From positions 19,799,255 through 19,863,254 of the forward strand of contig CM048853.1 in assembly GCA_026545225.1 (NCBI GenBank): a DNA stretch of 64,000 nt, read 5' to 3'. This document shows positions 11,201 through 22,401 of this stretch, one piece after another (position 1 is the first letter of the stretch; every line of letters begins with the position of its first letter). Made by a program: the position numbers and the translations under genes. The DNA comes from Cornus controversa (Eukaryota; Streptophyta; Magnoliopsida; Cornales; Cornaceae). The notes beneath the pieces are model-generated. The model had not been told where the DNA came from, did no database searches, and worked only from the letters and a program-made list of their open reading frames with translations.

Positions 11201-12709
11201 TGATTCGTGTGTGAGTGTGACTCAAAAAGTATATCAATTAAAATTTTCCACACTTCGCAATAGAACGAATTCCTTGCAGAATAGGGCTATCGAAAGGAAT
11301 GGGTATCGTACCTCAGGGATTATGGTCTGATGAGTTGGAATACGGAACTAATTCTAATTAAATTTATAAGAAAAGAATTCTGATTTTTAAACTAATTAAA
11401 AAGATAAAATAAAATAAATCAAAGTAAACAAGATAGTGAAGATAATAGGAGAGAAACCTAGGGTGTTTGACTTCACCACTAACTCCACAATCAATGGTTA
11501 ATTGAATCAACTATAGGGGAATTACATCATGCATAAGTGGTGTCGGTGGCTACAAGCTCACCTTCATCCGTCAAGAAGATAACATATGATTAAGGCTAAG
11601 CCATGGACTATCTTCGATTGGCATGGGCCATCTGCCTAACTACTCTAATCTAGGGTGCAGTATGGTTCATCTTCTCTAGGCATAATCCATCAAAGCTCAT
11701 AACAATATATTCAGTGATTACCATTGTGTAATAATCTCTCTCATGATCACAGAAAACAAAAGAGATTGAGTTCAATAACAACAACTAAATATCTAAGACA
11801 AGATAAGAAATCATTGAAACTGAATTTACAAGACTTTTATTGCTCAATTCTATAATAAGAATCCTCACAATTACACAATCTATGCATGTATATAAAGGTC
11901 CCCAATAATTAAAACAATCAAACCATTGATGCTTTGTTAGGGCTACATCAAAACCCTAGTAGATGAACTAGCCGCTCATGGTAGAAGAAGAAGCTTCAAC
12001 TGTTGAGGAAGAAGACATCATCTTTCTGAATTACGCGTATGACTTCGTTCTCCAATGGCTCTGCAATATGTTTCTGTTCTCTTCAGCCCTCTCAGACTCT
12101 CCAATCTCTGTGTAAGCTCTCCCCAATTCAGCCTCCAAGTCCTCACTTTATTCCCCAAGAGAATACACCAAAGTCCTAATCCAATTAGGAATAAATTAGG
12201 GTTTCCCGCAGCACTAATCAGGTGGGTTTTTCCTGCTGACTTCGGCCCAACTTTTGACCCACTAGAAGTCCGTTTTACGGAATTTTCGTGAAATACAAAA
12301 GTGTGCAGAATCAAATTTCGTTAAACCCCACGCTAAAATAATATCTATTTGAGGCTCAAAAATAAGACTTCTGGTCCATTTTCCAAAACGGGATTAAGAC
12401 TGCATTATGCGCAGATTTGGGCTTCAGGCCCGAAACCTTCTTAAGCTGCTGTAATTCTCTTGGACCTCTTTTTTGAGCTGATTTGAGTTGGAATAAATGG
12501 TTGAGTGAATCTCCTTGATGTAGGCTTCATCTCACCATCTTGGATGTCTTCTTTCAAAGCCCAAAAACTTGGTTTTAACTGAAATAATCATTAAGGCCCT
12601 GAAAATACAGAAAACACTAAAACAAAGTAAAATCACAAAATAATCTATCACTAAGAGAATAAAATACATAAGTTAAGAGGCTAGAATGCGTAACATTCAA
12701 CGCCTATCA
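11201..12709 (-). repeat. 3' LTR of element 2
   Basis: 1,509 bp, from TGATTCGTG to GCCTATCA on the + strand. It is near-identical to 20888-22401; the main length difference is a missing AAACT near 11390. A 98-codon minus-strand ORF at 12018-12314 is present in both LTR copies but has no recognisable domain, and I do not call it a gene. Confidence 0.95.
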
Positions 12710-12724
12710 CACCCCCAAACTTAC
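12710..12724 (-). other. polypurine tract of element 2
   Basis: On the + strand CACCCCCAAACTTAC directly follows the LTR end, so in element sense it is a purine tract ending at the 3' LTR. It is identical to that of element 1. Confidence 0.85.
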
Positions 12725-14362
12725 ATATTGCTAGTCCCTTAGCAATAGAATAAAACAAAACTAAAACAAAGAAACTAACAAATACTAACTAAACTACCCA
12801 ACTCCACTTTCGTGGGAGAAACGATTGCATTTAGCATATGCAACAAGCCTTTAAACCCCTAGGTTCCCCCTAGTGGACGAGTATAGTCTCGTGAGGGTTT
12901 CCAGAAATGTTACCCACAAACATTCAAAATTCTGTTTCAACATTAATTCAAGAAGAAGATTACAATACATAGTTACAAACTTGCATTCAAGAATAATTTC
13001 AAACCTTCAAATTCTATAATTCAAAGCAATGGTCCTCATGCATAATTCACATCAACATATCTCAAAATAATTAACTCTAGCTCCCTCGTGTAAAGTGAAC
13101 TAGCAGTCCTCTCATGTAGCATAACTCAGCTCTGAATATATTAAGACACATACCCTTTCAACTCACTAGCTCCCCTTATTGAACTCATACTTCCCAACAT
13201 GAATACATGACTTTTTCATTTTTTTTCATCATTCCTTTTTTTTCATTGCTTTATTGGTTGTGCAATGTCTTGATCTATTAAGCTTTCTGAAAGATCCATG
13301 TAGCAAGCTTTCAGTCAGTGACTCCCAAGCCAGATGGCTTTAGGGCACTAGGCTTTAAGATACCCTGAAGACCTAATTACTCGAATCAATCAGGCTACAA
13401 ATCAAGACAACCAATGCTCATCTTTTCTCACCTTTTCACTTTTGACGCGAACACTCCGTGCTTCCTGAGGCATAGAGGCCCGGTTACTCATGAAAAGGAT
13501 CAAATTGATTGCTTATTCATCATTTTTTTTTCTTTCTTTCTTTTTTTTTTTCTTTCTTTTTTTTCATTGAAGTCAAGTATAACACATCATCGGTACTCAT
13601 TCTCAAGAGATACTAATTAATATCAAGCATATGTAACTCAATAACTCAAAACCAAAGTTTATACCCCACAAGATTATACTAGTGTGTTTGTGCATGTAAG
13701 GAAACTAAAATTAATCACTTCAAAACATGTTATTGCAAACTATGATTAAAACCACTTAATTTAAACCACCGTTTCCAAAGATTTAAAACCTACTCAAAAA
13801 TTGCAAGTTATGTAGCTACATAAGGTATTAATCCTTTGAATGATGTCAAAACATTCTATCTAAAAATAAAACAAAATAAAATAAAGAAACAAACTAAGAA
13901 AATAAAATAAAATAAAATCCTAATACAAAAGAATTTCACACAAATTTTCCCCATATGCAATAAAGCACACAAATAGGCATCGCCTCACCCCCAAACTTAA
14001 ACTGTACATTGTCCTCAATGGACACCCAATTAAAGCATAGAGAAGAGTAAGAACGATAGTACCGGGATCATGGAGTAGTGGAAAGAAAATAGAGTACATC
14101 ACGAGGACGAAGGCAATGCAAGCACACCCCCAAACTTGGATGTTAAAACCTATCAAAACAAACCACTATACCCCAAAGATCAAGTGAAAATAGTATGGGT
14201 GAAAATAAATATGAAAGAGAAAAATCCTAAAAAAAAATATATATTTTTTCATTTTTTCATTTTTTTTTTTATTGATAATAAAAATCTAACTACAAAAAGA
14301 AAAATAAAGAGAAAAATAAAAGCTAAAAATAAAATAAAATACAAAAGATGGTTACCTTCCTG
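12725..14362 (-). other. 3' noncoding region of element 2 with internal polypurine-like tracts
   Basis: No credible ORF. Copies of the purine tract (CACCCCCAAACTT on the + strand) recur at 13986-13999 and 14125-14137. The first is followed by CATTGTCCTCAATG, as in element 1 at 4337. A block at about 13315-13500 (GACTCCCAAGCCA, TTTAGGGCACTAGG, GAGGCATAGA) is shared with element 1. Long T-rich and A-rich runs occur at 13525-13565 and 14235-14345. Confidence 0.6.
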
Positions 14363-15586
14363 TCAAGGATGTGGGGGTGACTGAGCATCTGGATCCAAGT
14401 TTGCTTGGCGCATCAGTGCACGCATCATCCTCCTCATCTCTAGTTGCTCTTGGCGAGTGTCACGAAAGTGATCCGCCATCTCTGCTCTCATTGCACCAAA
14501 CTGTGTGGAGACCTCTGTCTGTAAGGTGCCAAACTGGGCTGTCAACCCAGCAATCTGCCCTTCTAAATATTGATAATCATGGCCACCAGCCTGTGCATGC
14601 ATTTCCTCTTCCTCTGCCTCCATCTCTTCTGGACCGTCCACCGGTGGTGGTATATCTACATGCTCTCCTCCCTGGGCCAACCGAGATACCTCACCAGGCG
14701 CCGCTATGACTCTCTGGTGCATATCAGATCGACTTAGGTTCCAGTCATGCGTGCCATAATGAAGATCACGTGGAAAGGCAAGCTCGTCCTTATGGACTGC
14801 ATACCCCTGTGACACAAGCAACTGATGAATAATGGTAGGGAATGGAAACTCCCAGTCACTTGCACTGTCTGGTGCCTTGGCCACAACTTTGGAATAGAAT
14901 TTCTCCATCTGGCCCCAGACAATCTGTGGGAATGACAGCCAATGCCCAAAATGTATAGCATATAAGGCTCTGAGGAACTCTTGACGTCTTTCGGTTTTAT
15001 GTCCAATTGGACATACATTCTTGAATAGCACAGCGTCAAGGAACCATAAATGATTTGGCATTGAAGACTTTGAAGCTGCATTCCTTTTCGGCCCGGAAAA
15101 TTGGTTGGCACACAATCGTGCAACCACATTGCCCACCGACAACTCGTCGGGTAAAGGAGTATAGATATGAGATAAATCAGCTAGGCATTCATGAGGACAA
15201 CCCATGGCAATGGCAATGGATGACATGTCCACTCGAACTATTGTTCCATCTACGGAAGAAGTAAGCACATCCCGCTCATCAGGTTTCGGCATTAAGTTCT
15301 GATAAAATACCTTGACAAGCCTCGGGTAAATGGTAGATGAGAGTGGAACAAAAATGGATGCCGACCGACGACGACGGATGTCGGAAATCCCCCACCGTGT
15401 CTCGGGAAACATACCATAAAGTTCGGCTATGTCAAACATTGTTTCGAAATTCAACGCCCTTGGATGCCATCTTTCTTGAATACCGTCTCGGCGAGATCGT
15501 GAAGAACCTGTGGTCGGATCATGCCTCGCTCGGCGAGGATTACGTGAACTTGAAGCATCTTGGTGACTTGCTCTCTTTGGTGACAT
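14363..15586 (-). CDS. ORF3 of element 2, intact 407-residue env-position protein
   Basis: Complete ORF from ATG at 15586. Residues 1-40 are Ser/Arg-rich and basic (for example RNPRRARH). Residues about 45-285 are the core shared with element 1, including NHLWFLDAVLFKN at ~178-190 and WGQM at ~224-227. Residues 319-329 are strongly acidic (EEMEAEEEEM). Residues about 340-393 form a likely coiled coil (GQIAGLTAQFGTLQTEVS and on). I see no signal peptide, no membrane helix and no zinc finger. Its position after pol matches the Athila 'env-like' ORF, but the features suit a nuclear or particle-associated protein; it belongs with the family annotated 'putative plant transposon protein'. Function is unknown. 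It is the only fully open element-specific ORF in the nested block. A purine tract at 15714-15727 lies just upstream of its start. Confidence 0.8.
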   Translation of the reverse strand: MSPKRASHQDASSSRNPRRARHDPTTGSSRSRRDGIQERWHPRALNFETMFDIAELYGMFPETRWGISDIRRRRSASIFVPLSSTIYPRLVKVFYQNLMPKPDERDVLTSSVDGTIVRVDMSSIAIAMGCPHECLADLSHIYTPLPDELSVGNVVARLCANQFSGPKRNAASKSSMPNHLWFLDAVLFKNVCPIGHKTERRQEFLRALYAIHFGHWLSFPQIVWGQMEKFYSKVVAKAPDSASDWEFPFPTIIHQLLVSQGYAVHKDELAFPRDLHYGTHDWNLSRSDMHQRVIAAPGEVSRLAQGGEHVDIPPPVDGPEEMEAEEEEMHAQAGGHDYQYLEGQIAGLTAQFGTLQTEVSTQFGAMRAEMADHFRDTRQEQLEMRRMMRALMRQANLDPDAQSPPHP

Positions 15587-16034
15587 AGAAATAGAAAAAG
15601 TGTGGTTGAGGAATTAAATCGAACACTTGGTGTGCACAATTCTTTTGTATCCTTCAACCTCTTTTTTTCGGCAATTTTTCCACCCAAATCGAACAAGTAA
15701 TTGCACCAAATTGATCCCCCAAACTTAGTCTTCAAAAGCCCTCAAAAATATTTGAACATTTTCTTCAAGGAAAAACTTCACTTACTTTGATGTTGAACTT
15801 GAAAAAGTGTGAGCTTCCTTTGAGAACTAGTGATTTTTGATCCAATTTGATGTTGAAGTTGATGTTGACCAATGTTGAATTCTTGTATAATAATCACTAA
15901 TTGAAGAAATTAGTTTTCCGGATGATGTAGGACTTGAATTGGAGTTCAAAGAGGTCTAGGATGCAAGTGGTAGCAACATAGGAGGATAAGGAAGCTTTAA
16001 ATACCAAGAAAATTCGGGCAGCCCACATTTTAGC

Positions 16035-16245
16035 CTTGGGCGATCCATCCCCCCAAGGATGGGTGATCGATCGCCCACCTGATGGTGGTGATCTTCAAGA
16101 AATAACATGGGGCGATCGATCCCCCTCAAATGGGGTGATCGATCCCCCTCCTGGATGCCTGTTGGACCCTCCATCGCCCAAGGTCGACCGAACCTTGATA
16201 ATTTTGAGTCTCCATCGCCCAAGGTCGACCGAGAGCACGATTTTT
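16035..16245. repeat. GATCGATC palindrome cluster, pol-ORF3 interval of element 2
   Basis: This short interval contains dyad motifs such as GGGGCGATCGATCCCC (near 16110), GGGGTGATCGATCCCC (near 16132) and GGTGATCGATCGCCC (near 16062). It also has two copies of CCATCGCCCAAGGTCGACCG, 16171-16190 and 16212-16231 (41 bp apart). It occupies the same position as the 6915-7275 array of element 1 but with a different sequence. Confidence 0.8.
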
Positions 16246-16476
16246 CACCCGTCTTGAGTCCAAATACCTCGGTACACCTCTTGGCATCCTCCGAAAGCAA
16301 CTTATACATCAAAAACTCAAAGAAAAAACATTAAAACGCAACTAGAATTGAAAGAAAAGGTAAGAAAACTAAAACTAAAACTTAGAATCAAAGAAAACTA
16401 AAGAAATTAAAGGATAGACATACATACAAAACCTACAATTTAACGTCCATAGGAGACGATTGACTCTCCGAATGGA

Positions 16477-17964
16477 TTAAGTCGGATAGACGGGATCCGT
16501 CAAGTCGACGGACTCCACGTCTCTTCTTGGCACACATCCTTCCACACAATGTTTCAACCTTTGGCCATTAACCTTCATCAAAGTAGTTTCAAACAATTGC
16601 TCATCCGGGAATGAGTCTCGAATAGGTAATGCACCGAATACCGGCTCAGACTCGATTCGAGATAAATGATCCGCTACCACATTCTCCGTCCCCTTTTTGT
16701 CTTTTATTTCCAAATCAAATTCTTGCAGCAATAAAATCCACCGAATAAGACGCGGTTTGGTTTCTTTCTTTGCCAATAAGTGTCTCAATGCTGCATGATC
16801 AGAGTAGACAACCACCTTGGACCCCAATAAAAAAGAATGAAATTTGTCCAAGGCAAACACTACAGCTAGAAGCTCTTTCTCTGTGGTTGTATAATTGAGT
16901 TGGGCATCAGAGAGAGTCTTACTAGCATAGTAGATGACATGTGGTCGTTTCTCTTCTCTCTGTCCCAACACGGCTCCTACTGCATAATCAGAGGCATCAC
17001 ACATGATTTCAAAAGGTATAGCCCATTTTGGAGACTGCATAATTGGTGCAGAGGATAACAGAGATCGAAGCTTTTCAAAAGCTTTCACACAATCTTCATC
17101 AAAGATAAAGGGAACATCTTTAGATAACAAATGGCATAATGGTCGAGCCACTTTACTGAAATCCTTGATGAATCTTCTATAGAACCCGGCATGGCCTAAG
17201 AAAGATCGAACTTGCCTTACCGAAGTTGGATGAGGCAGAGTTGCAATTAGATCGATCTTTGCTTTATCAACTTCAATGCCCCTCTCTGAAACAATATGGC
17301 CCAATACAATACCTTCTTTCACCATAAAGTGGCTCTTCTCCCAACTAAGTACCTGATTCCGTTCTCGGCACCTTTGAAGCACAAGTGATAAATTGCTCAA
17401 ACAATGTTCAAAAGATGATCCAAAAACAGAGAAGTCATCCATAAACACCTCCAAGAATTTTTCCACCATGTCAGAAAAGATGGCCATCATACACCTTTGG
17501 AATGTAGCCGGAGCATTACATAATCCAAAAGGCATACGACGATACGCAAAAGTACCAAAGGGACAAGTGAAAGTGGTCTTCTCTTGATCTTCTGGATCCA
17601 TAGCTACTTGGTTATAACCAGAGTAGCCATCCAGAAAGCAATAATAGCTCTGACCAGCTAACCTTTCAAGTATTTGATCAATGAATGGAAGAGGGAAGTG
17701 ATCCTTCCTTGTCATAGAATTGAGCTTTCTGTAATCAATGCAAACACGCCAACCTGTGGCAGTACGTTGTGGAACAAGCTCTCCCATGGAGTTAGGGACA
17801 ATGGTAAGACCAGATTTCTTTGGAACCACTTGTGTCGGACTCACCCATGTGCTGTCAGAAATTGGATAAATGATTCCTGCATCAAGTAACTTGACAACCT
17901 CTTTCTTTACCACCTCCTTCATGTTGGGGTTCAATCGCCTCTGTGCCTCTCTAGTTGGCTTACA
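16477..17964 (-). pseudogene. reverse transcriptase-RNase H of element 2, integrase deleted
   Basis: In frame with gag-protease but separated from it by TGA at 17965-17967. Counting from codon 17934: RT spans about residues 1-200 with CIDYRKLN at 65-72 and the catalytic FMDD at 164-167. The RT-RNase H linker has [12 protein letters not shown]. RNase H has [13 protein letters not shown] at 313-325, TEKELLA at 351-357 and SDHAAL at 378-383, so the D-E-D catalytic residues are present. The usual end of RNase H ([16 protein letters not shown]) is followed at about 16580-16590 directly by the integrase tail [12 protein letters not shown]. The HHCC and DDE integrase domains are missing. The tail LTDPVY is shared with element 1. 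Confidence 0.93.
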
Positions 17965-20742
17965 TCATTCTTCCAAATGGATTTTGTGCATGCAAACTGA
18001 GGGATCAATGCCCTTAAGATCAGCAACACTCCATCCAATTGCTTCACGATGTTGGTATAAAACCTCTACTAAGCTCTTTTCTTGAATTTCTGTCAGATCA
18101 GAGGCAATTATAACAGGAAGAGTTTTCTGTGCCCCTAAGAATACATACTTCAATTTGTCAGGCAAAGGCTTCAACTCTAATTCTGGAGGGGACTCTAATG
18201 AAGGCAATAAGGGAGTGCTAGAGAGAAAGGGTAGTGGCTCAATTGGAATTCTCCATGGTGGAGTATTCTGAATAGCATCCACTTCTAGCATAGCATGCAC
18301 TTCTTCACACAACCCTTCATCATTAATGTTCTCAAAGTCATAAACAGACTTACATACCTCTAGGGAGTTTCGAGATGTAGAGGATGAAATAAATTCCTCC
18401 ACACATTCATCAATATCATCCATGCAGAACACATCACTCTGATCTGGGGGGTGTTGGATAGCATTGAACACATTGAGCTTGACATTCATGTTGCCAAAGG
18501 AAATATCCATGATCCCCGACCTACAATTTATGCAAGCATCAGCAGTAGCTAAGAAAGGTCGACCAAGGATCACAGGAATGTGCCTCTTCGAATTGTGAAC
18601 TGGCTCAGTGTCAAGTACAATGAAATCAACAGGAAAGTAGAACTTGTCCACTTTAATGAGCACATCTTCTATGATTCCTCGGGGTTGCTTTGTTGATATG
18701 TCTGCAAATTGTAATACCACCGAGGTAGGCTTCAATTCTCCCAAGCCCAATTGTAAGTAAACTGAATAAGGTAGCAAATTCACACTTGCACCCAAATCAA
18801 GAAGAGCTTTATCCACATGGTGCTCCCCAATAATGCATGAGATAGTTGGAGCACCAGGATCCTTGTACTTGGGAGGAGTACACTGCTGAATTATTGAACT
18901 TACTTGTTGTGGCAGCATTACTTTCTTTGGCAAATGGCTTTTAGAACGCCTTTTCTGAGTGCACAAGTCCTTCAAAAATTTTGCATAAGGAGGAATTTGC
19001 TTGATGGCATCAAGGAGTGGCAAATTAATCTTCACTTGGCGAAACACCTCCATCATGTCATGCAGCTTGTCCCCTTGCTTCCCCAACTTGGATGCTTCAA
19101 GAAAACGTTGTGGGAAAGGAGCCTTGGGCTCATAAGGAATTTCAGCACTTGGACTTGTGATCACTTTTTCTTCTTCTTTCTTTTCACCCACCTTATTGTC
19201 AATTATTTTCCCACTTCTCAAAGTGGTAATGGCTTGAACTTGCTCATGGTGCGGGTTGCTTGTGGAAGCTTGCATCCCTCTTGGATTAGCAATTGGTTGA
19301 CTAGGGAGCTTCCCTTCTTCTCTTCTACTCAATGAAGTAGCAAGCTGTCCAAACTGAGATTCCAGTTTGGCAATGGATTGAGAATGCGAGTGCACTAGCT
19401 GAACTGTAGATTGTACTGTTGCTGCAGTAGCTTGCACTGTCTCTATGAGAGAATCAAGCTTGTCAAATTTAGACAAGGTAAGAGTCAGCTTGTCTTCAAT
19501 AGCAGAAATTCTTTGGGCCATAGGACTTTGTGTTTGATATTGCTGTTGAGGCACAAAAGTCCTAGGTTGATATGATGGTTGCATTGCTGCCCCTTGGTTA
19601 CTGTATGAAAAACCAGGATGATTCCTCCATGTGGGATTGTAAGTATTACCTCGTGGAGGATTCATTGGTCCAGTGAAAGTAGCTTGAACTTGCTCATGTT
19701 GAATATCAGAAAATTGCCCCATTGAAGGACAATTGCTCACGTTATGCATAGGACTAGAGCAAAATTCACAAGGGCCTAGCAATGTAGAATTTGAAGCAGA
19801 AGGAGTTTGATTGGCAGCCATAATTGCTGCTACCTTCTGTGCAATTAAATCAATATCAGTTGGCATAGCTTCTGAAGCACCAACCTCAAAAATCCCATCA
19901 GTCTTCCAGGTAGTGGCAGGTCTGCTAGAACGAGTAGAGGACACATGTTGTAGAGAGTTGTCACTAAGATTTTCAAATAAGGTCCATGCCTCCTCTTCAC
20001 TCTTCAACATGAAAGTACCTCCACATGACGCATCAACCATCTGTCTGTTGGCTTCTGTGAGCCCTTCATGAAAACTCTGCACTAGTTGCCACTTAGGAAC
20101 TTGATGATGGGGACACTTCCTAAGAAGGTCCTTGAATCTTTCCCATGTCTCATAAAATTGTTCCCCCTCATGTTGGGAGAAACCAGTAATAGCACGTCTG
20201 AACTGATTGGTCTTCCCTATCGAAAAATACTTCTTGAGAAACTCATGTTGCATCTGAGTCCAAGTCGTGATAGAACCAGCCGATAGAGAGTTGAACCAAT
20301 ACTTTGCTTTGTCTTTCAGAGAGAATGGAAAAAGTCTCATTCTGAAAGCATCTTCAGAGAAGTTGTGAATTTTTGTAGTTGAGCACACTTCAATGAAGTC
20401 ATCCAGATGCTTGTAAGGGTCTTCTTGAGTCAGCCCAAAATAAGATGGTAGCATCTGAATAATGCTGGACTTGATCTCATAATTCTGTGCTGTGACATTG
20501 GGCAGTTGAAAACCTGCTGGCGAGGTATATGTCTCAGGAACATAGTAGTCCCTAAGCAATCTAGCTCTTTCTCCATCAACATTAGGAACAAGGTTGTAAT
20601 TCCTTTCTTCCGCCATGTCTTCAATTAATTCTTCCTCTTGCACAATTGTATCAACAGGGTTGTTCTTCTGTTGTCTAAGAGTACGTTCAGGCTCAGGATC
20701 AAGAGGTATCAAAGGATCAGCCACAGAACGACGACCTTGCAT
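17965..20742 (-). CDS. gag-protease of element 2, 925 residues
   Basis: Open from ATG at 20742 to TGA at 17965. The capsid-like region is at about residues 85-260 (FPFSLKDKAKYWFNSL near 138-153; KYFSIGKTNQFRRAITGF near 171-188). The zinc knuckle CEFCSSPMHNVSNC is at 325-338 and fits CX2CX4HX4C. A helical segment follows at 405-475, and the aspartic protease has LLDLGASVNLLP near 646-657. The frame runs on to CMHKIHLEE at the start of the RT region, where TGA interrupts it. Read-through would give one gag-pol protein, the normal Athila plan; a simple nonsense mutation is the likelier reading. Confidence 0.93.
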   Translation of the reverse strand: MQGRRSVADPLIPLDPEPERTLRQQKNNPVDTIVQEEELIEDMAEERNYNLVPNVDGERARLLRDYYVPETYTSPAGFQLPNVTAQNYEIKSSIIQMLPSYFGLTQEDPYKHLDDFIEVCSTTKIHNFSEDAFRMRLFPFSLKDKAKYWFNSLSAGSITTWTQMQHEFLKKYFSIGKTNQFRRAITGFSQHEGEQFYETWERFKDLLRKCPHHQVPKWQLVQSFHEGLTEANRQMVDASCGGTFMLKSEEEAWTLFENLSDNSLQHVSSTRSSRPATTWKTDGIFEVGASEAMPTDIDLIAQKVAAIMAANQTPSASNSTLLGPCEFCSSPMHNVSNCPSMGQFSDIQHEQVQATFTGPMNPPRGNTYNPTWRNHPGFSYSNQGAAMQPSYQPRTFVPQQQYQTQSPMAQRISAIEDKLTLTLSKFDKLDSLIETVQATAATVQSTVQLVHSHSQSIAKLESQFGQLATSLSRREEGKLPSQPIANPRGMQASTSNPHHEQVQAITTLRSGKIIDNKVGEKKEEEKVITSPSAEIPYEPKAPFPQRFLEASKLGKQGDKLHDMMEVFRQVKINLPLLDAIKQIPPYAKFLKDLCTQKRRSKSHLPKKVMLPQQVSSIIQQCTPPKYKDPGAPTISCIIGEHHVDKALLDLGASVNLLPYSVYLQLGLGELKPTSVVLQFADISTKQPRGIIEDVLIKVDKFYFPVDFIVLDTEPVHNSKRHIPVILGRPFLATADACINCRSGIMDISFGNMNVKLNVFNAIQHPPDQSDVFCMDDIDECVEEFISSSTSRNSLEVCKSVYDFENINDEGLCEEVHAMLEVDAIQNTPPWRIPIEPLPFLSSTPLLPSLESPPELELKPLPDKLKYVFLGAQKTLPVIIASDLTEIQEKSLVEVLYQHREAIGWSVADLKGIDPSVCMHKIHLEE

Positions 20743-20865
20743 ATATTTACCGAAAGCACCTGAAAAGAAAACAAAAACAAAATTAAAAATAAAATATAAA
20801 AATTTTCTAAACTAAAAATCTAATTAAAACTAATTCTATAAAATCCAATCAATCAAATAGATAAT

Positions 20866-20882
20866 CCCCGGCAACGGCGCCA
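20866..20882 (-). other. primer-binding site of element 2 (tRNA-Asp)
   Basis: The + strand CCCCGGCAACGGCGCCA equals the 3' end of plant tRNA-Asp with CCA. It sits 5 bp from the 5' LTR boundary at 20888, the same sequence and layout as element 1. Confidence 0.92.
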
Positions 20883-20887
20883 AAAAT

Positions 20888-22401
20888 TGATTCGTGTGTG
20901 AGTGTGACTCAAAAAGTATATCAATTAAAATTTTCCACACTTCGCAATAGAACGAATTCCTTGCAGAATAAGGCTATCGAAAGCAATGGGTATCGTACCT
21001 CAGGGATTATGGTCTGAGGAGTTGGAATACGGAATTAACTCTAATTAAATTTATAAGAAAAGAATTCTGATTTTTAAACTAAACTAATTAAAAAGATAAA
21101 ATAAAATAAATCAAAGTAAACAAGATAGTGAAGATAATAGGAGAGAAACCTAGGGTGTTTGACTTCACCACTAACTCCACAATCAATGGTTAATTGAATC
21201 AACTATAGGGGAATTACATCATGCATAAGTGGTGTCGGTGGCTACAAGCTCACCTTCATCCGTCAAGAAGATAACATATGATTAAGGCTAAGCCATGGAC
21301 TATCTTCGATTGGCATGGGCCATCTGCCTAACTACTCTAATCTAGGGTGCAGTATGGTTCATCTTCTCTAGGCATAATCCATCAAAGCTCATAACAATAT
21401 ATTCAGTGATTACCATTGTGTAATAATCTCTCTCATGATCACAGAAAACAAAAGAGATTGAGTTCAATAACAACAACTAAATATCTAAGACAAGATAAGA
21501 AATCATTGAAACTGAATTTACAAGACTTTTATTGCTCAATTCTATAATAAGAATCCTCACAATTACACAATCTATGCATGTATATAAAGGTCCCCAATAA
21601 TTAAAACAATCAAACCATTGATGCTTTGTTAGGGCTACATCAAAACCCTAGTGGATGAACTAGCCGCTCATGGTAGAAGAAGAAGCTTCAACTGTTGAGG
21701 AAGAAGACATCATCTTTCTGAATTACGCGTATGACTTCGTTCTCCAATGGCTCTGCAATATGTTTCTGTTCTCTTCAGCCCTCTCAGACTCTCCAATCTC
21801 TGTGTAAGCTCTCCCCAATTCAGCCTCCAAGTCCTCACTTTATTCCCCAAGAGAATACACCAAAGTCCTAATCCAATTAGGAATAAATTAGGGTTTCCCG
21901 CAGCACTAATCAGGTGGGTTTTTCCTGCTGACTTCGGCCCGACTTTTGACCCACTAGAAGTCCGTTTTACAGAATTTTCGTGAAATACAAAAGTGTGCAG
22001 AATCAAATTTCGTTAAACCCTACGCGAAAATAATGTCGATTTGAGGCTCGAAAGTAAGACTTCTGGTCCGTTTTCCAAAACGGGATTAAGACTGCATTAT
22101 GCGCAGATTTGGGCTTCAGGCCCGAAACCTTCTTAAGCTGCTGTAATTCTCTTGGACCTCTTTCTTGAGCTGATTTGAGTTGGAATAAATGGTTGAGTGA
22201 ATCTCCTTGATGTAGGCTTCATCTCACCATCTTGGATGTCTTCTTTCAAAGCCCAAAAACTTGGTTTTAACTGAAATAATCATTAAGGCCCTGAAAATAC
22301 AGAAAACACTAAAATAAAGTAAAATCACAAAATAATCTATCACTAAGAGAATAAAATACATAAGTTAAGAGGCTAGAATGCGTAACATTCAACGCCTATC
22401 A
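20888..22401 (-). repeat. 5' LTR of element 2
   Basis: 1,514 bp, TGATTCGTG to GCCTATCA, matching 11201-12709 with about 1% substitutions and one extra AAACT. It is followed by the right target-site duplication ACAAG at 22402-22406. Confidence 0.95.

Larger units (their letters stand above)
11201..22401 (-). mobile_element. Athila-like Ty3/gypsy element 2 (inner, integrase-deleted)
   Basis: 11.2-kb LTR retrotransposon on the minus strand inserted in the 5' LTR of element 1. LTRs are 11201-12709 (3') and 20888-22401 (5'). The PBS is tRNA-Asp at 20866-20882, gag-protease-RT-RNase H runs 20742 to 16477, ORF3 is 15586 to 14363, and the polypurine tract is at 12710. Flanking ACAAG repeats (11196-11200 and 22402-22406) show a real integration event. 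The LTRs differ at about 17 positions plus a 5-bp indel over ~1.5 kb by my eye count, slightly less than the LTRs of element 1, which agrees with the nesting order. Integrase is missing, and one TGA splits the pol frame. ORF3 is intact. Confidence 0.95.

Noticed and set aside
12018-12314. 98-codon minus-strand ORF conserved in both LTRs of element 2 (also 21710-22006)
   Set aside because: Its conservation only reflects that the two LTRs were identical at insertion. No domain, and no evidence of translation.
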